From: Streptomyces termitum
Lineage (GTDB): Bacteria > Actinomycetota > Actinomycetes > Streptomycetales > Streptomycetaceae
Length of the DNA stretch: 64,000 nt
Assembly: GCF_014650175.1 (NCBI RefSeq)
Contig: NZ_BMUL01000001.1
Coordinates: forward strand, 102,012-166,011
Reading direction: 5' to 3'
The notes beneath the pieces were generated by a model. The model was not told where the DNA came from. It did not search any database and worked only from the letters and a program-made list of their open reading frames with translations. Shown here in pieces: positions 43,315 through 51,306 of the stretch (within the stretch, counting starts at the first letter, position 1; each line of letters begins with the position of its first letter). Position numbers and translations under genes: made by a program.

Positions 43315-43331
43315 CTGAAAGATACTTTCAG
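43315..43331. promoter_or_regulatory. Candidate MurR operator CTGAAAG-N3-CTTTCAG
   Basis: A perfect inverted repeat with 7-bp arms that starts two bases before the murR ATG (minus strand). A related half, CTGAAAGTTTCC, occurs inside the start of the gene at about 43283. RpiR-type proteins often bind GAAA/TTTC palindromes. Autoregulation is inferred. Confidence 0.55.
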
Positions 43332-43446
43332 AAAGTGGGCCGGACAAGGGTCAGGACGGCCCGGAACGGGACGGGACCTCGGACCCTCCGGCTTCCCCCG
43401 GCCGCCTCCCTCCGGTCCTCGGCCGGTGACGGGGGACAATGGGGCC

Positions 43447-43803
43447 ATGGACGACATCGACCCCCTGGAGCAGGCGCTCCACGCCGCCCGCGCCCTGGTG
43501 TTGGCCGACCTCGCCGCCCGTGACGTGGCCGCCGCCCAGGTCGTGTCGATGGTGGAGGACGCCGTCACCCACCGCCGCTGGTGGGTCGAGCAGTGGCCCG
43601 AGGGCGTCGCGTACGTCGCCGGACTCGTCGCCCAGGACGTCCAGGACGCCCTCCTGGAGCAGTACGGCCGCTGGCCCCTCTGCCCCGTCTGCGCCGCGGG
43701 CGACCCCCACGCCCTCGACGTCGAACCCGAACTCGGCCCCGACCCGCACTGGGTCTGCGGCAAACAGGGCGTCGTCGTCGCCCCCGTCGGCGGCCTGAGC
43801 TGA
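43447..43803 (+). CDS. Conserved hypothetical protein
   Basis: A 118-residue acidic protein: helical N-terminus (DPLEQALHAARALVLADLAARDVAAAQVVSMVEDAV) and a C-terminal CPVCAAGDPHALDVEP...DPHWVCGKQGVVVAPVGGL with three Cys and His that might bind zinc. Similar proteins occur across Streptomyces. Function unknown. Followed 14 bp later by the DUF4031 gene, so probably one operon. Confidence 0.75.
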   Translation: MDDIDPLEQALHAARALVLADLAARDVAAAQVVSMVEDAVTHRRWWVEQWPEGVAYVAGLVAQDVQDALLEQYGRWPLCPVCAAGDPHALDVEPELGPDPHWVCGKQGVVVAPVGGLS

Positions 43804-43816
43804 GAGGCACCCCGGC

Positions 43817-44089
43817 GTGACCCTCTACATCGACCCGCCGACCTGGCCCGGCCACGGCCGCATGTGGTCCCACCTGGTCAGCGACACGTCCTTCGAAGAA
43901 CTCCACGCCTTCGCCGCCGCCCTCGGCGCCCCCGCCCGCGGCTTCGACCGCGACCACTACGACCTCCCCTCCGACTGGTACGACAAGGCCCTCACGGCCG
44001 GCGCCGTCCCCGTCGGCTCCAAGGAACTCCTCCGCCGCCTCACGGAAGCGGGCCTGCGGCGACCGAAGGGGCGGGCGCACGGGGGGTGA
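43817..44089 (+). CDS. DUF4031 protein
   Basis: A 90-residue protein: MTLYIDPPTWPGHGRMWSHLVSDTSFEELHAFAAALGAPARGFDRDHYDLPSDWYDKALTAGA is the whole DUF4031 family pattern (PPxWPxHGRxWSHLxSD...FDxDHYDxP). Widespread in actinobacteria; function unknown. The conserved His and Asp residues would suit a small metal enzyme. GTG start with GAGAGGCACCCC upstream. Confidence 0.88.
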   Translation: MTLYIDPPTWPGHGRMWSHLVSDTSFEELHAFAAALGAPARGFDRDHYDLPSDWYDKALTAGAVPVGSKELLRRLTEAGLRRPKGRAHGG

Positions 44090-44171
44090 GGAACCGGGCG
44101 TTCGGCCGCCCCCGCGCGGCCCGCGCCGCTAGGGTTCCCGGCAGTGGCGGGGCCGGGGAGCGGGGGGACCG

Positions 44172-47100
44172 ATGGGGTTCGAGATCGTCGTGGCGGCGGC
44201 GGGGATCGTCGGGAAGGCGGCGGCCAAACCGGCCTCCGACGCGGCACTGCGCCAGGAGAAGGTCATCCGGGCGCTCAAGAAGCTCCACCTCGACCCCAAG
44301 GTCCCGCCCCAGGACTTCCACAGCCTGTACGCGTACACCCTCATCGAGTACTGCCACGGCCGCGCGGCCTCCGTCCTCGCCTTCTTCCGCGACGAGTACG
44401 TCACGGAGGCGTTCCGGCGCTCCTTCGGGGACGGGGACTGGGACCGGCTGCGCCGCGAGGCGGACGAGGCCGTCGTCCGCAACCGCGAGACGCGGGAGTT
44501 CGGGCACCTGGAGCACGGCTTCGAGGAGCACGTCGCCGCCTTCACCACCGCCTTCCAGTCGCTCGTCGACCGCAGCCGCGCCCCGCACGAGGTCCGCCTC
44601 GAACAGAAGGTGGACGCGCTCGGCGGCCTCTTCCTCGAACAGATGGCCAGGACCCGGGTCGACGAGGAGAGCCACCGCGCCCGCACCGAACCCGGCCGGT
44701 CCGACCTCTCCCCGGCGCAGCGGCTCGCCCAGGACGTGCGCGAGTGGTTCACCGCCGTCGGCTACGAGGTCCGGCGGGTCTGGGAGCCGGACGGGGAGAC
44801 CGTCGCCCTGCTCGTCGACATCCCGCAGCGCCGCCCCGGCCGCTTCGACCGGACGGTGATGCTCTGCGTCGAGGGCGAACTGCTGCCGCACCACCTGCGG
44901 CTCCTCGACGGCCTGGTCGCCGCCGAGGCCGCCGCCGAGGGCTGGGGCCTGGCCCGGCTCCGGGTCAGCCAGGCCGCCCGCCGCCTGGCCGAGGACTCCG
45001 ACGACGTGCTGTTCTGCTACTCCTTCGACGAACTCATCGACCTGGAAGCGGACTTCGAGCCGTACATCGAATGGATCGAGGAGGAGGTACGGCGCCGGGG
45101 CGTCGACCTGCGGTACGTCCCCGTCTCCTGCCGCAAGGAGGAGATCGACCCCGCCACCCAGCACCCGATCGCCACCAGCGCCTACCACTGGAAGGACGGC
45201 GGCCTCGGCGGATACGTGGCGGCCTGGCTCCAGGAGCCCACCAAGCGGCACCTGTCGGTGCTCGGCGAGTTCGGCATGGGCAAGACGTGGTTCGCCCTGC
45301 ACCTGGCCGGCGAGATGGCCCGGGGCTGGCGCGACGCCAAGCGCCGGGGCGTGCCGCGCCCCCGCGTCCCGCTGCTGATCCCGCTCCGCGACTACGCCAA
45401 GCAGACCACCGTGCAGGGGCTCGTCTCGGAGTTCTTCTTCAACAAGCACAAGATCGACCTGCGCAGCTACGACGTCTTCCGGGTGCTCAACCGGATGGGC
45501 CGGCTGCTCCTCATCTTCGACGGCTTCGACGAGATGGCCGCCCGCGCCGACCAGCACACCGTCGTCGCGAACTTCTGGGAACTGGCCGGCGTGGTCGAAC
45601 CCGGCGCGAAGGTCCTGCTCAGCAGCCGCAAGGAGCACTTCCGCTCGGCGCAGGAGGCGCGCGAGCTGTTCGACGCCAAGGTGGGCGCGACGGCCTCCGT
45701 GCCGCCGGAGGGCGCCCCGGCCTTCGACATCGTCGAACTGGACCGCTTCGACGACGAGCAGATCGAGACCGTCCTGCGGCACGACCTGCCCGAGGACAAG
45801 ATCAGGCTCGTCATGGACAACGACGACGTGCGGGAACTGCTGGGCCGCGCCGTCATGTTCGAGCTGGTCATCGACGCCCTGCCGGAGATCGAGCAGGGCG
45901 CGGAGGTCGACCTGGCCCGCGTCTACCTCTACGCCGTGCAGCGGAAGATGGACCGGGACGTGAAGGCGGAGCGGACCTTCACCTCGCGCGCGGACAAGGT
46001 CCTCTTCCTGTGCGAGGTGTCGGACGAGATGCTGAGGACCGGCGTCCTGGCCCTCAACTACCGCGACTTCCCCGACAAGCTGAGGTCCTGCTTCGGCTCC
46101 GCCGTGAAGAGCGCGAAGGACCTCGACTTCTGGGAACAGGACATGCGCAACCAGGGCATGCTGGTGCGCGACGGGGAGGGGGACTACGGGCCCTCCCACA
46201 AGTCGCTCCTGGAGTTCTTCGCCGCGTTCAAGTACGCCGCCGAACTGGGCATCCTCGGCGGGGACTTCCTCGGCATGATTCCCGGCGCGGGGGAGGGGAC
46301 AAAGACGCCGACCTGGTCGGAGTACTTCGAGGCCCGCCCGGCGGACGGGAAGCTGCCGCCGATCCGCCGGTTCGGGGCGGAGCCGGTGCACAAGGTCATG
46401 TTCTCGTTCGGCCGGGAGGGGCTGAACGAGGCGGTGTACGCGTTCCTGCGCGCGATGACCGCCGGGCACCCGGACCGGCGCGAGCGGCTGCTGGAGACGG
46501 TCGGCGAGTCCAGCACCGACCCCATGCCGGGAACCCTGGCCGGCAACTGCCTCAACCTGCTCGCCCTGTCCGGCGACAGCCTGGAGGGGGCCGACCTGCG
46601 GAACACCGAGCTGGAGGGCTTCGACCCGCCGGAGGGGAGCCCGCGGGTGTCGCTCTCGGGCGCGGACCTGCGGGGAGCCGACCTGAAGGGAGCCCGGCTC
46701 CAGGGGATCGACCTCTCGGGGGCCGACCTCACCGGGGCCCGGTGGGACAAGGACCTCCTGGACGACGGGTGGCGCTGGCAGCCGGCGCTCTGCCACTCCA
46801 GCGGCGCGGTCGCGGTGGGCGACGGCACGCACGTCCTGTGCTGGCCCGACGGACGGCTCGACCGGGAACCCGTCCGGCTGCCCTTCGAGGGCGACCCCAG
46901 GCTCGTGCGGATCGACGACTGGTCGGAGACCGTCTGGTGGTACGGAGACGAGTCGGACAGTTCGCTCGTCGACGCCCGCACGGGGGCCGTCGTCCGTGCC
47001 GGCATCACGTCGGGTGTCAGCGCCATGCCCGTCAGATGGGGGGACCGCATGGCGCTGGCGGAGGTCTCCTTCGACGAGCAGATGTTCACGCTGTACGACG

Positions 47101-47786
47101 AGGACGCGGGCCAGGTGCTGGGAACCGTCGCATTCCCCAGGATGGAGGGGAGGTTCATGATCTACATGACGGGGAGAAACGGGATTCTCGCGCTGGTGGA
47201 GGGCACGGAGGGGCTCGACCTGCTCCATGCCTCCGACGAAGGAGGGGGGTCTTGGGACGTCGTCCACTCGGTCGGCTGCCCGCAGCACGGCCGGAACGTC
47301 GGGATGCACTCGTCCTACGGCAACGCCCTGCTGACCCTGGACAGCCGGTTCGTGGCGGCGGTCGACGCCCAGGGGCCCGTGGCCCTGATGGACGCCGCGG
47401 GACTGGACTTCCCGGTGGAGTACGGCGAAGAGGTCGAGGGCTTCGCCTTCCGCGCCTCCTCCGGCATGGCGGCGCTCGCCATGGACGGCGTCCTGTACGG
47501 CTGGCGGCTCGGGGACGGGGAGCGGGAGCTCGCCTGGCGGATGCCGGTCCCCGGCGGGACGAAGGCGCTGCGGGCGCCCGAGACGGGTGACCGGCTGCTG
47601 GTCCTCACCCGGCTCGGGGAGCTGTGGCTGTGCGACTTCCGGACCGGCGAGGTCCTCTCCCGTACCACCGTGGGCGGACGGCTGCGCGGGACCCGCTTCT
47701 CCCACGACTGCGGCCTCGACCCGGAGGTCCTGGTGGCGATCTCCCGGGTCGGGGGCGTCATCACCTTCCCGAAGGACCGCCGCTGA
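44172..47786 (+). CDS. NACHT-domain STAND NTPase with pentapeptide repeats and propeller-like C-terminus
   Basis: A 1,204-residue protein. Residues 1-220 are helical and charged. About 195-310 (LAQDVREWFTAVGYEVRRVW, VMLCVEGELLPHHL) could be a restriction-endonuclease-like fold, but the catalytic residues are uncertain. The NACHT domain has Walker A GEFGMGKTWFALHLA (from 365) and Walker B LLLIFDGFDEMAAR (about 446-459), then SSRKEHF and a winged-helix/helical arm ending SHKSLLEFFAA. Pentapeptide-type repeats lie at about 800-860 (ADLRGADLKGARLQGIDLSGADLTGA), and a Trp/Gly/Asp-rich beta part (860-1204) resembles a WD-like propeller. This sensor-NTPase architecture is shared by NLRs and bacterial anti-phage bNACHT/Avs proteins. 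It stands alone on its strand. Confidence 0.9.
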   Translation: MGFEIVVAAAGIVGKAAAKPASDAALRQEKVIRALKKLHLDPKVPPQDFHSLYAYTLIEYCHGRAASVLAFFRDEYVTEAFRRSFGDGDWDRLRREADEAVVRNRETREFGHLEHGFEEHVAAFTTAFQSLVDRSRAPHEVRLEQKVDALGGLFLEQMARTRVDEESHRARTEPGRSDLSPAQRLAQDVREWFTAVGYEVRRVWEPDGETVALLVDIPQRRPGRFDRTVMLCVEGELLPHHLRLLDGLVAAEAAAEGWGLARLRVSQAARRLAEDSDDVLFCYSFDELIDLEADFEPYIEWIEEEVRRRGVDLRYVPVSCRKEEIDPATQHPIATSAYHWKDGGLGGYVAAWLQEPTKRHLSVLGEFGMGKTWFALHLAGEMARGWRDAKRRGVPRPRVPLLIPLRDYAKQTTVQGLVSEFFFNKHKIDLRSYDVFRVLNRMGRLLLIFDGFDEMAARADQHTVVANFWELAGVVEPGAKVLLSSRKEHFRSAQEARELFDAKVGATASVPPEGAPAFDIVELDRFDDEQIETVLRHDLPEDKIRLVMDNDDVRELLGRAVMFELVIDALPEIEQGAEVDLARVYLYAVQRKMDRDVKAERTFTSRADKVLFLCEVSDEMLRTGVLALNYRDFPDKLRSCFGSAVKSAKDLDFWEQDMRNQGMLVRDGEGDYGPSHKSLLEFFAAFKYAAELGILGGDFLGMIPGAGEGTKTPTWSEYFEARPADGKLPPIRRFGAEPVHKVMFSFGREGLNEAVYAFLRAMTAGHPDRRERLLETVGESSTDPMPGTLAGNCLNLLALSGDSLEGADLRNTELEGFDPPEGSPRVSLSGADLRGADLKGARLQGIDLSGADLTGARWDKDLLDDGWRWQPALCHSSGAVAVGDGTHVLCWPDGRLDREPVRLPFEGDPRLVRIDDWSETVWWYGDESDSSLVDARTGAVVRAGITSGVSAMPVRWGDRMALAEVSFDEQMFTLYDEDAGQVLGTVAFPRMEGRFMIYMTGRNGILALVEGTEGLDLLHASDEGGGSWDVVHSVGCPQHGRNVGMHSSYGNALLTLDSRFVAAVDAQGPVALMDAAGLDFPVEYGEEVEGFAFRASSGMAALAMDGVLYGWRLGDGERELAWRMPVPGGTKALRAPETGDRLLVLTRLGELWLCDFRTGEVLSRTTVGGRLRGTRFSHDCGLDPEVLVAISRVGGVITFPKDRR

Positions 47787-47802
47787 ACCCCGGCCGTTCC
47801 CG

Positions 47803-49116
47803 CTAGGGCGCGGCGGGGGCGGGCTCCGGTTCGGTCGCCGGGGCGCCCGTGACCACCCGCGAGCGGGACCGGCCCAGCCGGAGGGCGAGGACCACCGCGC
47901 CCAGGCCCAGGAGGGTCATGGCGGCGCCCGCCCAGGCCGGGGAGGTGTAGCCGAGGTCCGCGTCGATGACGGTGCCGCCGAGCCAGGGGCCGGCGGTGTT
48001 GCCGAGGTTGAAGGCGGCCGTGGTGGTGGCCGCGGCCAGGGTGGGGGCGGCGCCGGCGACGTTGAACATGCGGGCGTTGAGGGCGGGGGCCGTGAAGAAG
48101 GCGGAGACGCCGAGGAGGAAGGAGAGGACGACCGTCACGGCCGGGCTGGTGGCGAAGAGGGCCAGGGTGGCGAGGAAGACGGTGGAGGCGGTGATGCCGG
48201 TGAGCATGACGCCGAAGAGGTGGGCGTCGGCGACCCGGCCGCCGATCATGGTGCCGATCAGGGCGCCGATGCCGAAGAGGGCGAGGACGGGGGAGACCCA
48301 GCCCTGGCCGAGGCCGGAGACGTCGGTGAGGAGCGGGGCCAGGTAGGAGAAGGCGCAGAAGACGCCGCCCGCCGCGAGGGCGGTGATGACGACGGCGAGG
48401 AGGACCTGCCGGTCGCGGTAGATGGTCAGCTCGCGGCGCAGCCGGGGCCTGGTCTCGGGCAGCGGGATGCGCGGGATGCGGGTGAGGACGCCGACGAGGG
48501 CGATCGCGGAGGCGATGCCGACGGCCCAGAAGGCGGCGCGCCAGCCGAGGTGCTCGCCGAGGAAGGCGCCGGCGGGGACGCCGAGGACGTTGGCGATGGA
48601 GAGGCCGCCGATCATGACGGCCATGGCGCGGGCGCGGGCGTCGAAGGGGACCATCGCGATGGCGACGGAGGCGCCGACGGCCCAGAAGCCGGCGCAGGCG
48701 AGGGCGCTGACCACGCGGGAGGCGAAGAGGACCGGGTAGTCGGGGGCGAGCGCGCCCGCGACCTGGCCGAGGCCGAAGACGGTGATGAGGGCGACGAGGG
48801 CGGTCCTGCGGGGGAGCCGGAGGGTGGCGACGGCGAGCAGGGGCGCGCCGACGACCATGCCGATGGCGAAGGCGGATATGAGCAGGCCGGCCTGCGGGAT
48901 GGAGACGTCCATGTCCGCGGCGATGTGCTGCACGAGACCGGAGAGCATGAACTCGCTCGTGCCGAGCGCGAACACGGAGAGTCCGAGGATGTAGACGGCG
49001 AGGGGCATCCGGGGACGGGCGGGGGCCGCGCCGGAGGCGGTGGCGGGGGCCGGGTCGGGGGTGGCGGCGGTCGTCGGGGAGGGCCGGGGGGCGGGCTCGG
49101 CGGAGGGAGACGGCAT
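47803..49116 (-). CDS. MFS exporter, Cmx/CmlR-like (DHA1) family
   Basis: A 437-residue protein with about 12 membrane helices. MPLAVYILGLSVFALGTSEFMLSGLV, then GLLISAFAIGMVVGAPLLAVATLRLPRRTALV (motif A region), and ALACAGFWAVGASVAIAMVPFDARARAMAVMIGGLSIANVLGVPAGAFLG (motif C) mark the Cmx/CmlR chloramphenicol exporter group. Real substrate unknown. ATG 49116 is chosen; the first ~40 residues are Pro/Ala-rich and no clear Shine-Dalgarno is visible, so an alternative start upstream (near 49150) cannot be excluded. Confidence 0.85.
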   Translation of the reverse strand: MPSPSAEPAPRPSPTTAATPDPAPATASGAAPARPRMPLAVYILGLSVFALGTSEFMLSGLVQHIAADMDVSIPQAGLLISAFAIGMVVGAPLLAVATLRLPRRTALVALITVFGLGQVAGALAPDYPVLFASRVVSALACAGFWAVGASVAIAMVPFDARARAMAVMIGGLSIANVLGVPAGAFLGEHLGWRAAFWAVGIASAIALVGVLTRIPRIPLPETRPRLRRELTIYRDRQVLLAVVITALAAGGVFCAFSYLAPLLTDVSGLGQGWVSPVLALFGIGALIGTMIGGRVADAHLFGVMLTGITASTVFLATLALFATSPAVTVVLSFLLGVSAFFTAPALNARMFNVAGAAPTLAAATTTAAFNLGNTAGPWLGGTVIDADLGYTSPAWAGAAMTLLGLGAVVLALRLGRSRSRVVTGAPATEPEPAPAAP

Positions 49117-49387
49117 GACATGGGTGAACGGGGGATTGGTTCCTGTCATTCCGGCGAGCCGGTTTTTTCTCGGCATGCGAGACGCGCGGGCGGGGGTGGC
49201 CGGATTCTTCGCCTGCCTGGTGCGTTGGGTCCGGAAGAAGCGCAAGCGGCTCGCAGCCGAGAAGAAGGCCCTGCCCAGGCCGCGGGAGAGTCCGAAGCGG
49301 CATCCCCGCACGCCCGCGCACGGACACCTCGCCCGGAGCGGAGCGCCCTGCCGGCCTGCCGATCAGGGCGAGGAGGATCCGGGCGGT

Positions 49388-50461
49388 TCAGAGGATCGGG
49401 GGGCGTCCGGCGCGGGTGAGGCGGGCGACGGTGTGCCAGCTCATGGGCGTCCGGTGGCCGTGGCCGCCGCGCAGCCCTTCGCGGAAGCCCGCGAGGGTGG
49501 CGCGGAGTGCGGCCTTCTCACGGAAGCGGCAGAGGCTGAGCAGGGCGAAGGCGGCGAGGTTGAGCGGGATCAGGGGCGCGGGGAGGTTGCGGCGGGCGAG
49601 CCAGACGCGGTTGCGGGCGTTGAGGCGGTAGAAGCGGTCGTGGCGGGCGGGGCTGGTCGCGGGGTGGTGGACGAGGATGTCGGGCAGGTAGCGGCCGGTG
49701 CCGCCGTGGTTCCAGAGCCGCCAGGCGAGGTCGATGCCCTCGTGGAACAGGAAGAAGTCGCCGGGCCAGCCTCCGGCGGTGTCGAAGGCGCTGCGGCGGA
49801 TCATGACGACGCTTTCGGCCATGACCGTGACGATGCCGGGCCGGGTCGGGTCTTTGGCGCGCAGGCGGGGGACCCAGCGGCGCACGGTGGTCCCGGTGTC
49901 GGGGTCGGCGATCCGGGGCTGGGCGTAGGCGAGGGCCGGCTCGTCGTGAAGGGCGGCGGCGAGGCGGGCGAGGGCGTCGGTGCCGGGCAGGACAGCGTCG
50001 TTGTCGAAGAAGAACAGCAGTTCGCCGTCGACCGCCTGCGCGCCGATGTTGCGGCCCTCGGGGATGCCGACGTTCTCCTCCAGGGCGATCGTCTTCACCC
50101 CGGGTGGGACCTGGGCGGGAACGCAGCCGTTGCCGACCACCACCACGTCCAGCTCGACACCCTTCTGCGCGAGGAGGGAGTCCATGGCCCGGGGGAACTC
50201 GTCGGGACGGTCGTTCATCGTCAGGACGACCGCCCCGACACGGGGCGCGCCAGTGCTCAAGGTCCGGTCCTTCGTCCGCGCCGGGATTCTTCCCGTCGCC
50301 GTCTGGCCGTCCGGGAGACGGCCCACCTCGGACGGGTGGTCGTCCTCGTGCGGCGCCGGTGAGGACGGCGGGCGCGGTGGCGGGTCGGGGGCGGGGTGGT
50401 GTCGGTGGTGTCGTGGCGGGGCCGGATGATCCGGCCGGCGGCCCCGGAGTTCCTTGATCAC
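49388..50461 (-). CDS. Family 2 glycosyltransferase
   Basis: A 357-residue frame. Conserved part from about residue 72: RVGAVVLTMNDRPDEFPRAMDSLLAQ, VVVGNGCVPAQ, NVGIPEGRNIGAQAVDGELLFFFDNDAVLPG (the DxD-like DND metal site), and GGWPGDFFLFHEGIDLAWRLWNHGG (catalytic E/D region). The C-terminus has a hydrophobic segment (LIPLNLAAFALLSLCR), perhaps membrane-associated. GTG 50461 overlaps the HD gene stop (GTGA), but the first 65 residues are Pro/His-rich and unconserved, so translation may begin later. Acceptor sugar or lipid unknown. Confidence 0.82.
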   Translation of the reverse strand: MIKELRGRRPDHPAPPRHHRHHPAPDPPPRPPSSPAPHEDDHPSEVGRLPDGQTATGRIPARTKDRTLSTGAPRVGAVVLTMNDRPDEFPRAMDSLLAQKGVELDVVVVGNGCVPAQVPPGVKTIALEENVGIPEGRNIGAQAVDGELLFFFDNDAVLPGTDALARLAAALHDEPALAYAQPRIADPDTGTTVRRWVPRLRAKDPTRPGIVTVMAESVVMIRRSAFDTAGGWPGDFFLFHEGIDLAWRLWNHGGTGRYLPDILVHHPATSPARHDRFYRLNARNRVWLARRNLPAPLIPLNLAAFALLSLCRFREKAALRATLAGFREGLRGGHGHRTPMSWHTVARLTRAGRPPIL

Positions 50462-51141
50462 GTTTCGGCGTCGGTCCGGAGCGGGGTGGCGAGTTCCGCG
50501 AGTTCCTTCTCCATGTTGGCCCGTGCCCTTTCCTCCCAGGCGGCGGCGCCGTAGGGGGTGCGGAAGAGGCGGGGGAGGTCGAGGAGGTGGCGCAGGACGG
50601 CGGCGCGGCCCTCGCGGAAGGTGTCGTCGGGGACGAAGCCGTACTCCTCCCGGACCGCCGCCGCATACCCCCTGTAGGTATCGGGGTCGCCGGCCAGGAC
50701 GGCGAGGTCGGCGTCGCAGAGGGTCTCGCCGTTGAGGTCGCCCTCGGCCGGGTCGTGGGTGGTGGTGAGGCGGACCAGGCGGGCCACCTCCGCGACCTCG
50801 TGCGGGGTCAACCCGGCTTCGTTCAGGGCTCGTTCGGCGAGGTTGGCGGAGCGTTCCTCGTTCTCGGAGCGGTCGGGGCGGTAGACGGCGTCGTGGAACC
50901 AGGCGGCGAGCCGGACGAGTTCGAGCTCTCCGCCCTCGCCGCCCTGGTCGGTGAGTTCGTCGACGCGGTCGAGGACCGCCCGCAGGTGGGCGGTGGTGTG
51001 GTAGCGGCGCTGGGGTTCGGCCCAGCGGGCGAGCAGGTCGAGGCCGTACGGGGCGGGGTCGGGACCCTCGCGGCCGGCGCGGGCGGCGAGCAGGGTGCTG
51101 TTCCAGCGCCGGAGGAGGTCGCTGTCCTCGGTTGCGGTCAT
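50458..51141 (-). CDS. HD-domain (phospho)hydrolase-like protein
   Basis: A 227-residue protein. Metal-binding HD motif in LAAWFHDAVYRPDRSENEERSA, preceded by RRYHTTAHLRAVLDRVDEL and followed by TTTHDP and LCDADLAVLAGDPDTYRGY. This is the group of small HD proteins seen in Streptomyces (predicted metal-dependent phosphohydrolases). Substrate not known. Translationally coupled with the downstream glycosyltransferase. Confidence 0.87.
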   Translation of the reverse strand: MTATEDSDLLRRWNSTLLAARAGREGPDPAPYGLDLLARWAEPQRRYHTTAHLRAVLDRVDELTDQGGEGGELELVRLAAWFHDAVYRPDRSENEERSANLAERALNEAGLTPHEVAEVARLVRLTTTHDPAEGDLNGETLCDADLAVLAGDPDTYRGYAAAVREEYGFVPDDTFREGRAAVLRHLLDLPRLFRTPYGAAAWEERARANMEKELAELATPLRTDAET

Positions 51142-51205
51142 GGCCGCATTGTGCCCGGCGGGGGCCCCGCTGACGCGGCGACAGGTCGCGCCGCCCTCTC
51201 CCTTA

Positions 51206-51224
51206 CATACCCCCCATGGGTATG
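51206..51224. promoter_or_regulatory. Inverted repeat 1 before the MFS exporter (TACCCCCC/GGGTA type)
   Basis: CATACCCCCCATGGGTATG: arms CATACCC and GGGTATG around five bases. It resembles metal-sensor (CsoR-type) or TetR-type operators. With copy 2 it lies in the 165-bp divergent gap between the HD and MFS genes. Confidence 0.5.
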
Positions 51225-51242
51225 CTACGGTGCTCCGCGAAG

Positions 51243-51260
51243 GTACCCCCCTGGGGTATG
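51243..51260. promoter_or_regulatory. Inverted repeat 2 before the MFS exporter
   Basis: GTACCCCCCTGGGGTATG has the same TACCCC...GGGTA design as copy 1, 37 bp further on and 47 bp before the MFS start. Two copies support a real operator pair. Confidence 0.5.
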
Positions 51261-51306
51261 TGACCGGCCTCTTGCCGGTCCTCGGCCGCGAGTGAAGGGC
51301 AGTGCG

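Noticed and set aside
44040..47705. 1,221-codon minus-strand frame over the NACHT gene
   Set aside because: No domains; the plus strand carries Walker motifs and pentapeptide repeats.
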